This document shows, one piece after another, positions 32,329 to 42,760 of a stretch of 64,000 bases of DNA; position 1 is the stretch's first letter; each line of letters begins with the position of its first letter. The DNA is from an uncultured Christensenellaceae bacterium (GTDB lineage Bacteria; Bacillota; Clostridia; Christensenellales; Borkfalkiaceae), in assembly GCA_910588645.1 (NCBI GenBank), contig CAJUOY010000001.1:1-64000 (forward strand). Direction: 5' to 3'. The position numbers and the translations under genes are program-made. Below the pieces are notes generated by a model. The model searched no databases. It saw nothing but the letters and a program-made list of their open reading frames with translations, and was not told the origin of the DNA.

Positions 32329-33315
32329 ATGAAGAGAAAAAACAATGGCGAAAGACCGGAAAATACTCCGCATTATATCTACGAAAAGAGTTGGGAGACC
32401 TATGATGGCGAGCAGTCGTCGGGGCAACGCAAGGCATTAATAATTGTTTTTGTCGTAACGTTCGTGATTTTGCTGATTCTCGCTACACTGTGGGCGGTAT
32501 TTTACAATGCGTTGAACATAAGAAATTCGCGCGACGACCTGAGAAAAACTATAAAGATAGAAAAATACGAGGACTTGAAAGCCCTCGAAGGGAATTTGGT
32601 TCTCAACAACAGGTACGAGCTTGAGACGGATATACTTGTAAAAAAGGGGGACTCGATTACCATCGGCAGTGAAGCTTATCCCTTTACGGGCATATTCGAC
32701 GGAAAGAATTTCACAATAAGATATGAAATGTCGGAAGGGGAAGATCTTTCCGCGCTGTTCAGATATGTGGACGAAAAGGCCGAAATTATCAACCTCAGGG
32801 TGAGCGGAAACGCGAAACTGAACGAAGGCGGCGTGGGCGCGGCGATAGCTGCGTATAATCGCGGAACGATCAGAGGATGTAAGGTGGACAGTTTCAGGAT
32901 GGAAGTCGACAAGTATGCGACGGCAGGTGGGATAGCCGCTTATAATTACGGGAATATCGAGGGTTGCGCGGCGCGTATGAGCGTCGAAAGAAAGGGCAAC
33001 GGTGGAGTTATGCAGACTTTCTTCGGCGGAATGTGCGCTAAAAATTTAGATGGACGCGTTAAAAACGCCGTAACGTATATAACGTTTACCGCTTTCAAGG
33101 AGACGGAAATATTCGACAACTACGACGAGTACGAGGGCGGTAATTATTCCATAGGTGCCGCCGTCGGGCTCAATCAGGGAGAAACGGAAGGGCTTGTGTC
33201 CGCATATGGGGACGCGTATCTTTCCGACAGATTTATACTGGAATTCAAGAGCGCGGAAGAATTGAATGATTCTTTCAAATTTCCAAATAAAATGAGAGAA
33301 GCAAAAGAGTTATGA
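32329..33315 (+). CDS. Single-pass membrane protein with a GLUG-type extracellular head
   Basis: In this 328-aa protein a hydrophilic cytoplasmic tail (1-35) precedes one membrane helix (about 36-60, LIIVFVVTFVILLILATLWAV). The outer part begins LKALEGNLVLNNRYELETDILV...GIFDGKNFTIRYEMS...ALFRYV. That is the same head pattern that opens the GLUG arrays of the 10370 and 15039 lipoproteins. Degenerate GLUG motifs follow (AAIAAYNRGTIRGCKV, GGIAAYNYGNIEGCAA). It ends in an ATGA overlap with the giant LRR gene, so the two are probably made in fixed ratio. It may be the membrane partner joining the inner GTPase complex to the giant outside. The role is inferred. Confidence 0.6.
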   Translation: MKRKNNGERPENTPHYIYEKSWETYDGEQSSGQRKALIIVFVVTFVILLILATLWAVFYNALNIRNSRDDLRKTIKIEKYEDLKALEGNLVLNNRYELETDILVKKGDSITIGSEAYPFTGIFDGKNFTIRYEMSEGEDLSALFRYVDEKAEIINLRVSGNAKLNEGGVGAAIAAYNRGTIRGCKVDSFRMEVDKYATAGGIAAYNYGNIEGCAARMSVERKGNGGVMQTFFGGMCAKNLDGRVKNAVTYITFTAFKETEIFDNYDEYEGGNYSIGAAVGLNQGETEGLVSAYGDAYLSDRFILEFKSAEELNDSFKFPNKMREAKEL

Positions 33316-36300
33316 AGGTAAAGTACATACTGGCCGCCTTAATATTCGTTTTGGCGCTGGCGGTAAGTTTATGGGTGGTATTCGGGCTGAATCCGGTCGA
33401 CAACGATTATTCGATCGAGGTCAGACGGGAGATCACGGTCTATACGGGGCAGACGGCTCGTCTGTCGCCCGTCCTTTACCGCGGGGAGAAAAAGGAGTCG
33501 GCTCAGTTCATTTACGAGGAACACGAGGACGACGGCGGCGGGTTGACCTTTAAAAAGGATAATACGGGCGAATTTACGGGCGAGTTTACCGTTGCGGCGG
33601 ATACGACGCGCGGTCGGAAAAGAGTTCTCGTCACCGCCAAAAATACTGACGCGTCCGTGGAAGTTTGCGTAAACGTCGTAGACGAATTGAGGGAGATTAT
33701 AAGGCTCGATCCGATAGTTTCAAGCGTTACTTACGGTAACAGCGTGAAATTAAAGGTAAGCCCTTATCCAAAGACCGCGGTGCTCGGCGACTATATGGCG
33801 GCCAAAGACGACTGCGTTGCCGAGGTTCAAATTTACGATACGAACGGAAAACCACTTGATAAGGTTTCGGGCGAAGTAACGGTTGACGGCAACGAAATTT
33901 CAGTTCCCCTTTATTGCATAGGAAAAGGGAAAATTCTTATCACCGTCAAGGACGGCGGACGAATATTGTACGGCGGCGAAAACGGGGAAAAGTTTACCTT
34001 TGAAGTTTCGTTGAATAACCCCTTGGTGGAAGAGGCTTTGTTCGATTCGGCGGATTCCGACTTTAACGGTATAGCGGTACCCGACGAACTGGAACAGGTT
34101 GAAAAACTCACTCTTGCGCCCGAATCGGGACAACTCGACCTTGGCGATCTTACAAACTTCCCTTCCGTTAAGGAAATCGAGATTGCGGGAGGCACGGTGG
34201 TAAGCGTTACCGACGCACCTAAAAATATAACTTATTACGTTGAAACAAATTTAATAAACGACTATATATCGACTCCCGAATGGGCGGGAATGGCGGGAAA
34301 TCTGTATCCTTCGGAAAATCCCGGGAAGAATAAAATCTGGGCGATAATGCACTCGGAGTTTTCGGACGAAGTATTTGTTGAAAGCATACCTTTAAACGGA
34401 CTTCCCGACGACCTTGAGGACACCGACGAATTTGCCTTTAAGGGCTGGGTGAAGTCGGACGATACGGGCAAAATGCTTACGGCGTTGAAGGAGAGCAGTC
34501 ACGTCTACGCGTTGTGGACGCCTACGGTAGAGCATCCTTCGTCGCCAGTAAGGTGGTTTACTTTCGAAGAATTGCCTGACGGCGGTGCGGCGGTAACCGG
34601 TTTTACTCCTGTATGGGAAAATTACATAGGCAGTTTTGATAAGAGCAATATCAATTTCCCTGCGGTTACGGCGGACGGACTCCAAGTTTGCGGTATCGCT
34701 TCCGAAGCGTTCGCAAACAACGGCATTATCGAAAAAATTTATTTCAGAAAAAATATAGTTTCCCTGGGTGCTGGCGCGTTTGAAAATTGCGCAATTCTCG
34801 TTTCGGTTGAGTTCGAGGGGAGCCGTACCGACAGCGGGCTTATCATAGAGGACAACGCGTTTAACGCCTGCGTCAGTTTGAACGCCATAATAGGAGGAGA
34901 CAATATCATAAGCGTGGGCGAGGACGCCTTTACGGGTACCGTATGGTACGGTACCGCGCCCGATTCGAGTTATGGCGGGTTTAAGATTTTGGGCAATGTA
35001 GTAGTGAGATTTTTGCCCGAATCGGTCAGGGACGTCACTTCCGATTTGTTCCGCGACGCAACCGTCATAGCCCCCAAGGCTTTTGAAAATTACGGAGCAG
35101 GTGAAAAAGATTTAATACTGTCCCTGCCTAACTACATAACGAAAATAGACCGCCGCGCTTTCCTTAACGCGGGCTTTACGAGCCTTATTGTGGCAGAAGA
35201 TTCTGTTACCGATTACGATCCGGCCGCCTTCGAATGTTGCATTAATATATCTGACGCGACGGTAACTACCGCGGTAATTCCCGTGCTTCCCAAAGACGGA
35301 CTTAAAAATGTAAAGATCATCGGTGACGGCGAACTTAGATACGGCGACTTCCGCGGGGCGGAATTACTTGAAAAAGCGGACATATCTTTCCGCATTTCCA
35401 AAATCGAGGGCGGAGTATTCGTAGACTGCGGCAATCTTTCAAGCCTCAGTATTACGTCCGCTCCCGCAGATTCAGTTTATTACAGCGCGGCTAACTGCAT
35501 TATAGAGCGGGCGACTCGCACCCTTGTTCTTGGCTGTAAGGATAGTCTTATACCTCAAAGCGGCATAGTGGTCGAAATTGCTGAAAAAGCTTTTGCTGGC
35601 TGTATAGGAATGACCGAATTGTTTATTCCCGAATCGGTAGAGACCGTTGCCGAAGATTCGTTCGAGGGTTGCGTAAATATCGGTAAGGTCTTTTTACCCT
35701 CGTATGCGGCTGGTTTGATTCCTTTCGATTCGCTCAAAGAGGTAGAGATAATTGCGGGTGAGACAATCGAAGGCGAAGTTTTTGCAAACGCTCCCGCATT
35801 GGAGACCGTCGGACTTTCCGACAAAGTCAAATCGATTGGCGACAAGGCATTTTATAATGTAAAGAGTCTTAAAGAAATTTCGCTTGGATCGGCTTTGACG
35901 CTGATCGGCGAATACACGTTTGCGGAGTGTTCCGCGCTTGCATCAGTTAACGGCGGCGATGCCGTGAGCGAAATCGGCGAGTGGGCGTTCAGAAATACCG
36001 CTTGGTTTGCGGACGTGAGAAACGGCGAGTTCCTCACCCTCGGCAACGTGCTTGTAAGATATGCGGCGGATGCGAGCGGAAAGCTAACGGGGCCTTTCCC
36101 CGAGGGAATTACAACGATAGGTTCGCACGCGTTCGAAGAGAGAACTTCGCAAATGTACAGATTAAAGGAACTTATAATTCCCGAGGGTATAACACGTGTA
36201 GACGCGTACGCTTTTGAAAACTGCGCTCAGCTCGGCAAATTGACAATTCCTTTGAGTCTGACGACGTTCGGGGAATCCGCTTTCGGCAATTTCAAGGCGA

Positions 36301-39300
36301 TGGAGGAACTCACACTGCCCGCGCACGCCGTAAATGAAATCCCTAAGGATATAGATTCTTTAAGGCAGGTTACAATAAACGGCGGAACTGCAATTCCGTC
36401 GGGGGCGTTTGCCTCTGCGGGCAGTCTTGAAATTATTCATATTTCGGACGGAATAATCGAGATAGGATCGGGAGCGTTCGTAAGCTGTACAAGTCTTTTA
36501 AAAGTTTATATTCCGTCGAGCGTTTCGATTTTTTCGGAGAATGCGTTTAACGGTTGCGATAACATAAGCGAAGCGACAATGCCGATTGCGGCAATAGGCG
36601 TTATATCCTTAAACGGACTTACCAAACTTGAGCTGAACGGCGGGACGACTGTTCCCGAAGAGGCGTTTGCAGGGGCGAGAAAGCTTGAAAGCGCGTACGT
36701 ATCGGACAGTGTTACGGAAATGGGTTCAAGCGCGTTTGCCGGCTGTTCGTCGCTTAAAGAGCTGTCGTTGCCGTTTATAGGTAAAAATGCCGACGCCCCT
36801 TCCGGTTTCGGTAAAGAAACTGTTTTGGGGCATGTTTTCGGCATTGAGAACTTTGACGGCGGAATTAAGACAGAGCAGTTTTACGACTATCGTAGTTCTG
36901 TTTTTCCGATTGTCGATCCGTTGCGAAAATTTATTTGTTACGTTCCTCAAAGTCTTAAAAAAGTAACCGTAAGGGGCGGAAATATAAACTTCGGCGCGTT
37001 TTCGGGATTTACCGAACTTTGCGAAGTTGTAATTCCCGAAGGAATACAGGAAATTCCCGATTACGCATTCTATAATTGCAAGAATCTTGAAACGTCGGAT
37101 TTAACGGGAGTGACCAATATAGGCAAATACGCTTTTTACGGCTGTGAAGCTTTGAATGAAGTGAATTTGGAAAGCGTTCAGACCATAGATAATTGGGCGT
37201 TTGCGCATACGGGCTTGGGTGAAACCGAAATTTCAAACGTTACCGAGAGGATCGGAGATTCCGCGTTTTTAAATTCTTCCGCGACGCTGTTTATAGAATT
37301 TGCGCAACGGCCGACAGCTTGGAATAGTGCGTGGAACGCTTCCGACTGTATAACCGTATGGAACTATGCAGACAATCGCGGCGTCACTGCCGACGGTATA
37401 CGCTGGGCGGAAACGGCGGGTGACTGCGCGGTAATTTACGGTTACGAGGGTAGTGGCGGAAAGGTAACTCTCCCCGAAAGCGTAAGTTATGAAGATAGAA
37501 CGCTCAAAGTTACAGAGATTGCAAATTACGGATTTACAGCTCCCGCTGTAACCGAGCTTACCGTGCCGCAAGGAATTGTCCGTATCGGACGCGGAGCTTT
37601 TTCGAGTTGTTCTCAGCTTAAAATTTTAAATATTCCTTATTTAGGCGAAAGTCTCGGGTTGAGCGAAGCTTCGGAGAAATCGCTGTTAGGATATATTTTC
37701 GGAACAAGGGAATACGACGGAGGCGTTGAAACAATACAAGATTACGCCGACGGCGAAAATGTAACTTACTATATACCTTCGGCTTTGACAACTGTCAAAG
37801 TTGAAGGCGGGGAAGTTTACTTCGGAGCTTTTTCCGACTGCAAAAACTTAATCGAAATAGTTCTACCCGAAGCTTTGACGGCAATTCCCGAAAGACTTTT
37901 TGACGGTTGCTCCGCGCTTAAAACGGTTGAGATTCCGCGCGGCGTTACGACCGTAGGAAATTTCGCTTTCAGGGCTTGCGGCATAGATGGCATAACCGTG
38001 CCCGCCGCCGTCATTAGTATTGGAACGGAAGCGTTCTTGGGATGTGAGGAACTTATAAGAGTCGATATAACCGATCTCGAAAGTTGGATTAATATTCGGT
38101 TTTTCGGCGGGACGGCCAATCCGCTGTATTACGCAGGCAATCTCTATGTAAACGGCGAAATTTTAACTGATCTTATAGTGCCTGAAAATATTTTTAGTCT
38201 GGGCGGCTGGACGTTTGTAAACGCCGTCTGCTTGAAGTCGGTGACGTTGCACGAAAATATCGCGGGTGTAGACCGCGAAGCGTTCGACGGGTGCGTCAAT
38301 ATCGAAAGTATTTCAACCGTCGCTGAATTTGTGGGAACTTTCCCCAAAAATTCGCTTAAATACGCTACCGTGACAAATGGCGAGCTTAAGGACGAAAACA
38401 CTTTTGCGGGCGCGGACAAATTGATAAGGGCCGATCTCAAAGGCGTAACTTTCATAGCAGAAGGTACGTTCGAAAGGTGCGCAAGTCTTACTCAAATATC
38501 GCTTGATTGCAATGCCTTGAATTTCAGTTTAGGTAAACTTTTCGGCAAGGCAGAGTATGATAATTCTTACGCGGCCGAGCAGGGCGGAGAGATTTATTAC
38601 TTACCCGTAAACCTAAATAAAATAACGGTTACAGGGGGAGTAATTTCCGACAATTCTTTCGAAAATATGAAGGAACTCGGTTCCGTCACGTTGTCCGACG
38701 TTAAGAGCATAGGCAACAGGGCGTTTGCGGGTTGTGCAGCCCTTACGGCGATAGTTATTCCTTCGACGGTGAGAAGCATAGGCGACGGAGCATTTGAAAA
38801 TTGTTCCTTTACTGAAACGGTCATTCCTTTCGAAGTAAGAGAAATGGGCGTGGGCGCGTTTACGAACAACGCGGGCAGCGCGCTGTTTGTGGAAGGTTCC
38901 TTCAATCAAGTCTGGGTAAACTGGTACGACGGCAACGGCAGAGTAATATGGAATTACGGCGGCGAACGCGGCGAGACTGCGGAAGGCTTCGAATGGGCGG
39001 CGTTAAGGGACGGCGCGGCGGCTGTGTACGGCTACAACGGAAGCCGCAACGAAATTAATGTACCGGAATTTATAAACGGCAGAAAAGTTAACGTTATTGC
39101 CGAAAACGGTTTCTACGGGCTGAATGCGATATCGAAAATCGAGATCGGTCTGCACGTGACGGAAATTCAGGCAGGCGCTTTTAAAAGTTGCGAATGCGTA
39201 GTATACGCCTTTGCGGCGAGCAAGCCTTCCGGCTGGAAAGCTAACTGGAATCCTGATAATCTCACGGTTATATGGAATTATTCGGGACGGCGCGGCGTAA

Positions 39301-42300
39301 ACGACGGATACGACTGGGCGGCGTTGAACGATAACACTTCTGCAATTTTAAAGTATTACGGTAAACCCGATAACGGAATATTGGAGATAGACAAGGCCGG
39401 AGGGTTGCCTGTTTCTAAAATAATGCGAAGCGCGTTTGAGGGGCTTGAAAACGTAAACGCTATTTTCCTTGCGGAAAGTATTTACTATGCGGGAGCAAAC
39501 GCTTTTAAAAATTGCGGCGGCGCGACTATTTTTGCGGTTACCTCTGGTATGCCGCAGGCAGATTTCTATTGGAATCCCGATCCTTGTCCCGTGGTATGGA
39601 ACTACGGCGGAAAGAGGGGATGTACCGACGACGGTTTCGAATGGGTGCTTCTTTCCACAAACAGCTGCGGAATATTGAGGTATATCGGACAGTCCCGTTT
39701 TGTTGAAATTCCCGAACAGATAGAGGGCAATCCCGTCACGGTAATATTCGGCGGCGAGTTCGGTGCGTTCCGCGGAAGCGCCGAACTTTTGGGCGTAACT
39801 CTTCCCTCTTCGCTTACGGAAATAAAGACGGGTGCGTTCGACAACTGCGCCAGAATTGCGGAAGTTATAAATAAGTCCGATTTAAATATAGTTGCGGGTT
39901 CGCCCGATCACGGCGGCGTTGCGCTCGCCGCGGAAGGCGTTCACAGCGGGGAAACGCGTTTAAAGACTGTCGGCGATTACGTATTTTACGACGGCGGAGA
40001 TGAGGTTTATCTCGTCGCGTATATCGGAAAGGATACCGTTATAACTCTGCCCGAAAGTTACGAAGGCAGGAGCTATATCGTGCGTGAAAACGCTTTTTGT
40101 ACAACGGATGATATTACCGATATAACCATACCCGGCTCGGTTGAAAAAATCGAGAGGGGTGCGCTTTACTTCTGTAATTCGTTAATAAACCTTACTCTGC
40201 CCTTTGTAGGCGAAACAAAATTGTCTTCCGCGGCCGAAGCGGATGATACAATGACTTTAAAACACGTATTCGCTTATACGGGTGAGAACGGGCAGACGGA
40301 ATACAACATACCCGATACGCTCAGAAAGATAACTGTGTCGGATGGTTATCTGCAAAAAGGCGCGTTTAAAAATCTGAGCAAAGTCGAAGAGATCGTCTTA
40401 CCGGATAATCTTGAAATTATATCGGAAGATCTGTTTAGCGGTTGCCTTAATCTTACCTCTTTAGTCGTTCCCGATAAAGTTGCCGAAATAGGTAAAAACG
40501 CTTTCTTCTGTTGCTTCAAACTGGAAACAATCAATATTCCTTCATCCGTTAAAAAGCTGGATACGGATGCCTTTAAAATAAGCGCGTTAGGCAACTACGG
40601 TTTGAGACAAGTGGATATAACGGATGTTTCGGCTTGGCTTTCCATAAGTTTTGCAAACGCGGCGGCAAATCCTTTGCACCACGCGGGCAGACTTTACGTC
40701 AACGGCGAGCTTTTCGAGGAGCTTGAAATTACCGAACTTCAAAATACAATTCCCGATTATGCGTTCTATAACGCGACCTGTCTTAAATCGGTGACTATCC
40801 GCTTCGGAAACGTGCAGATAGGTGAAAATTCTTTTATCGGCTGTACTTCTATTTCGGATATAGATATTGATACTAAATACCTTCCGACGGTAATCGGAGA
40901 CAGAGTCGCAAATCTTGAAACTGTCGTTTTGTCAGGATCGACTCCGTTGGCGGCAAACGCTTTCAAGGCCGCCCGAAAACTCATGACGGTAGAATTGAAC
41001 GCGGGAATTACAGCGATAGGTGCCGACGCTTTCGACGGCTGCGTTGCTTTAAGGGAAGTGCGTACGGGAAATCTTTCGGATTGGATAAAAATATCTTTCG
41101 AAACGGAGAAGTCCAATCCGCTGTATTATGCGCATAATCTTGTAAGATACGACGGCTCTCTCATTACTACCGTAGGAATAATGAGCAGCGATCCGGTGGA
41201 AATAAAACAACACGCGTTTATCAATGCAACTTGTTTAAAGACAATAAATATTTTTGATTATATGACGGTTGCGAAAGGTGCGTTCAAGGGATGCGATCAA
41301 ATTAATTACGCTTCAATGTGCAGTAAACATATTTCCAACGTCCTAGGTGATATTTTAAATAATCTTACTTATTTTAAATTAGAAAGCGGGAACGAATTTC
41401 CCGATAACGCTTTCAAGGGAGCAGCTAAATTGACAACTGTCAAAAACGCTCCCAAAATTATAGGTGCGGGCGCGTTTGCAGGATGTGCGTCTCTAAAAGT
41501 TTTTGACAGTTGCGGCGATGTTCAGCAGATAGGCGCGGGCGCGTTGGAGAATACCGCCTGGTATAGATCTTTTACGAGCGGTGTTCTTTCGCTCGGTCAC
41601 GTGATTGTCAGATATAAAACGAATGCAGTTATCGATCTCGATAATAAGGATTCATATAAGGCTTTGAACGGCGGAATAAACGTTACCGCGGTATATGAAA
41701 ATGCCTTTAACGAAGCAGTGATAAACCGTCTCAACGTTTTGCCTACAACCGAGATGACTTATAACAAGGGCGCGTTTAACGGTTCTATAGTAGACGTTCT
41801 TACAATGCGTTCTTTTAATAGGGCGGAAGGCTCCAACAGCGTGCTCAGCACTCTGTTCAATCATAACGGCAATATCAACGTTATTCAGTATTCATCTGCC
41901 GCGACGGAAACAGAGTTAATAATGGGCGGCAAGGGACTCACCGCAGGCACGATAAACGCGTCGGGACGAAATCTTGTTACGGTAAAGATTGCCGGTTTTG
42001 AAAACGTCAATAAAATCGATCTTTCCAAAAACGCTTTGACGAAAGTCACTTTATCCAACGTCGGGCATGTCGGAGAACTCTGTTTAAATGACAATAAGCT
42101 TGCTTCGTTGGATATAAACGGCGTGCTGATAACCAAGCTTATACTCTCTGCTAACAATTTTAAGACCTTGGATTTGACCTTGATCAGGGCTAAGTGGATA
42201 TCGCTCAATAAAAATGACATAACGTCATTAACTTGTTCTGAGATCAATGAAGACATCAATTATCTTCATATGCCTTTGGAATCAGGAAGAGGCGGTAGGT

Positions 42301-42746
42301 TGACATCTGTTGAATTTGCGGCAAATTTGCCTAACCTCAGGTCTTTGGATATTGCCAACAACAATGTGAGCAATATATCTCCCCTAATTGCGCTTCAAAA
42401 TATTACCGAGTTATATTTGGGCGGTAATCCCGCGCTTAGGAACGCGCAACAGATGAACTTACTCAACGGGGCGTCATTCTTGTCCAAGCTTACAAGACTG
42501 AATATCGGCGATTCCAATCAGACGGCGACCGCTCTGCAAATAGTTAAAAAGAGCGTAAATTTGAAGTGGCTGCAAATATATAATATCGGCGCAAGCGCAC
42601 AACAGATTACTGGTGTAATTTCACAGGCAACTCATAAAAATTTAAGCTATCTTAAATTATCGCATAACGGCTTTACGACTGTTCCCGCAAGTCTCGGATA
42701 CATCGGCACGGTTGTTATCGGTTACGACGACAATAGACAAGATTAA
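33312..42746 (+). CDS. Giant membrane-anchored BspA-type LRR protein, 3,144 aa
   Basis: The N-terminus has a signal-anchor helix (about 4-26) with no lipobox or clear cleavage site, so most of the chain should lie outside. Ig-like beta domains (about 30-240) and one InlB-like repeat (about 365-405, FAFKGWVKSDDTG...VYALWTP) come first. BspA/LRR_5 repeats then run from about 410 to 2850 (DNAFNACVSLNAI, EKAFAGCIGMTELFIPESV, DYAFYNCKNLETSDL). Four insert modules of the WNYGGxRGxTxDGFEWA type start around 37330, 38910, 39235 and 39560. The last 260 residues switch to ordinary LRRs (KIDLSKNALTKVTL, RSLDIANNNVSNISPL, YLKLSHNGF). There is no C-terminal wall anchor. A cell-surface binding role is likely. 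Its place in a GTPase operon is unusual. Confidence 0.85.
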   Translation: MKVKYILAALIFVLALAVSLWVVFGLNPVDNDYSIEVRREITVYTGQTARLSPVLYRGEKKESAQFIYEEHEDDGGGLTFKKDNTGEFTGEFTVAADTTRGRKRVLVTAKNTDASVEVCVNVVDELREIIRLDPIVSSVTYGNSVKLKVSPYPKTAVLGDYMAAKDDCVAEVQIYDTNGKPLDKVSGEVTVDGNEISVPLYCIGKGKILITVKDGGRILYGGENGEKFTFEVSLNNPLVEEALFDSADSDFNGIAVPDELEQVEKLTLAPESGQLDLGDLTNFPSVKEIEIAGGTVVSVTDAPKNITYYVETNLINDYISTPEWAGMAGNLYPSENPGKNKIWAIMHSEFSDEVFVESIPLNGLPDDLEDTDEFAFKGWVKSDDTGKMLTALKESSHVYALWTPTVEHPSSPVRWFTFEELPDGGAAVTGFTPVWENYIGSFDKSNINFPAVTADGLQVCGIASEAFANNGIIEKIYFRKNIVSLGAGAFENCAILVSVEFEGSRTDSGLIIEDNAFNACVSLNAIIGGDNIISVGEDAFTGTVWYGTAPDSSYGGFKILGNVVVRFLPESVRDVTSDLFRDATVIAPKAFENYGAGEKDLILSLPNYITKIDRRAFLNAGFTSLIVAEDSVTDYDPAAFECCINISDATVTTAVIPVLPKDGLKNVKIIGDGELRYGDFRGAELLEKADISFRISKIEGGVFVDCGNLSSLSITSAPADSVYYSAANCIIERATRTLVLGCKDSLIPQSGIVVEIAEKAFAGCIGMTELFIPESVETVAEDSFEGCVNIGKVFLPSYAAGLIPFDSLKEVEIIAGETIEGEVFANAPALETVGLSDKVKSIGDKAFYNVKSLKEISLGSALTLIGEYTFAECSALASVNGGDAVSEIGEWAFRNTAWFADVRNGEFLTLGNVLVRYAADASGKLTGPFPEGITTIGSHAFEERTSQMYRLKELIIPEGITRVDAYAFENCAQLGKLTIPLSLTTFGESAFGNFKAMEELTLPAHAVNEIPKDIDSLRQVTINGGTAIPSGAFASAGSLEIIHISDGIIEIGSGAFVSCTSLLKVYIPSSVSIFSENAFNGCDNISEATMPIAAIGVISLNGLTKLELNGGTTVPEEAFAGARKLESAYVSDSVTEMGSSAFAGCSSLKELSLPFIGKNADAPSGFGKETVLGHVFGIENFDGGIKTEQFYDYRSSVFPIVDPLRKFICYVPQSLKKVTVRGGNINFGAFSGFTELCEVVIPEGIQEIPDYAFYNCKNLETSDLTGVTNIGKYAFYGCEALNEVNLESVQTIDNWAFAHTGLGETEISNVTERIGDSAFLNSSATLFIEFAQRPTAWNSAWNASDCITVWNYADNRGVTADGIRWAETAGDCAVIYGYEGSGGKVTLPESVSYEDRTLKVTEIANYGFTAPAVTELTVPQGIVRIGRGAFSSCSQLKILNIPYLGESLGLSEASEKSLLGYIFGTREYDGGVETIQDYADGENVTYYIPSALTTVKVEGGEVYFGAFSDCKNLIEIVLPEALTAIPERLFDGCSALKTVEIPRGVTTVGNFAFRACGIDGITVPAAVISIGTEAFLGCEELIRVDITDLESWINIRFFGGTANPLYYAGNLYVNGEILTDLIVPENIFSLGGWTFVNAVCLKSVTLHENIAGVDREAFDGCVNIESISTVAEFVGTFPKNSLKYATVTNGELKDENTFAGADKLIRADLKGVTFIAEGTFERCASLTQISLDCNALNFSLGKLFGKAEYDNSYAAEQGGEIYYLPVNLNKITVTGGVISDNSFENMKELGSVTLSDVKSIGNRAFAGCAALTAIVIPSTVRSIGDGAFENCSFTETVIPFEVREMGVGAFTNNAGSALFVEGSFNQVWVNWYDGNGRVIWNYGGERGETAEGFEWAALRDGAAAVYGYNGSRNEINVPEFINGRKVNVIAENGFYGLNAISKIEIGLHVTEIQAGAFKSCECVVYAFAASKPSGWKANWNPDNLTVIWNYSGRRGVNDGYDWAALNDNTSAILKYYGKPDNGILEIDKAGGLPVSKIMRSAFEGLENVNAIFLAESIYYAGANAFKNCGGATIFAVTSGMPQADFYWNPDPCPVVWNYGGKRGCTDDGFEWVLLSTNSCGILRYIGQSRFVEIPEQIEGNPVTVIFGGEFGAFRGSAELLGVTLPSSLTEIKTGAFDNCARIAEVINKSDLNIVAGSPDHGGVALAAEGVHSGETRLKTVGDYVFYDGGDEVYLVAYIGKDTVITLPESYEGRSYIVRENAFCTTDDITDITIPGSVEKIERGALYFCNSLINLTLPFVGETKLSSAAEADDTMTLKHVFAYTGENGQTEYNIPDTLRKITVSDGYLQKGAFKNLSKVEEIVLPDNLEIISEDLFSGCLNLTSLVVPDKVAEIGKNAFFCCFKLETINIPSSVKKLDTDAFKISALGNYGLRQVDITDVSAWLSISFANAAANPLHHAGRLYVNGELFEELEITELQNTIPDYAFYNATCLKSVTIRFGNVQIGENSFIGCTSISDIDIDTKYLPTVIGDRVANLETVVLSGSTPLAANAFKAARKLMTVELNAGITAIGADAFDGCVALREVRTGNLSDWIKISFETEKSNPLYYAHNLVRYDGSLITTVGIMSSDPVEIKQHAFINATCLKTINIFDYMTVAKGAFKGCDQINYASMCSKHISNVLGDILNNLTYFKLESGNEFPDNAFKGAAKLTTVKNAPKIIGAGAFAGCASLKVFDSCGDVQQIGAGALENTAWYRSFTSGVLSLGHVIVRYKTNAVIDLDNKDSYKALNGGINVTAVYENAFNEAVINRLNVLPTTEMTYNKGAFNGSIVDVLTMRSFNRAEGSNSVLSTLFNHNGNINVIQYSSAATETELIMGGKGLTAGTINASGRNLVTVKIAGFENVNKIDLSKNALTKVTLSNVGHVGELCLNDNKLASLDINGVLITKLILSANNFKTLDLTLIRAKWISLNKNDITSLTCSEINEDINYLHMPLESGRGGRLTSVEFAANLPNLRSLDIANNNVSNISPLIALQNITELYLGGNPALRNAQQMNLLNGASFLSKLTRLNIGDSNQTATALQIVKKSVNLKWLQIYNIGASAQQITGVISQATHKNLSYLKLSHNGFTTVPASLGYIGTVVIGYDDNRQD
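37321..39640 (+). repeat. Four WNYGG-RG insert modules in the LRR giant
   Basis: Four segments share the order W-N...(V/I)WNY-x-x-x-RG-x-(T/N)-x-x-G-(F/Y/I)-x-W-A-x-(L), followed by a Y-x-G and an IPE-like strand. They begin near 37330, 38910, 39235 and 39560. The last three are close together. They break the regular LRR_5 pattern and may be loops or caps. Confidence 0.6.
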
Positions 42747-42760
42747 GGAGAAATATTATT

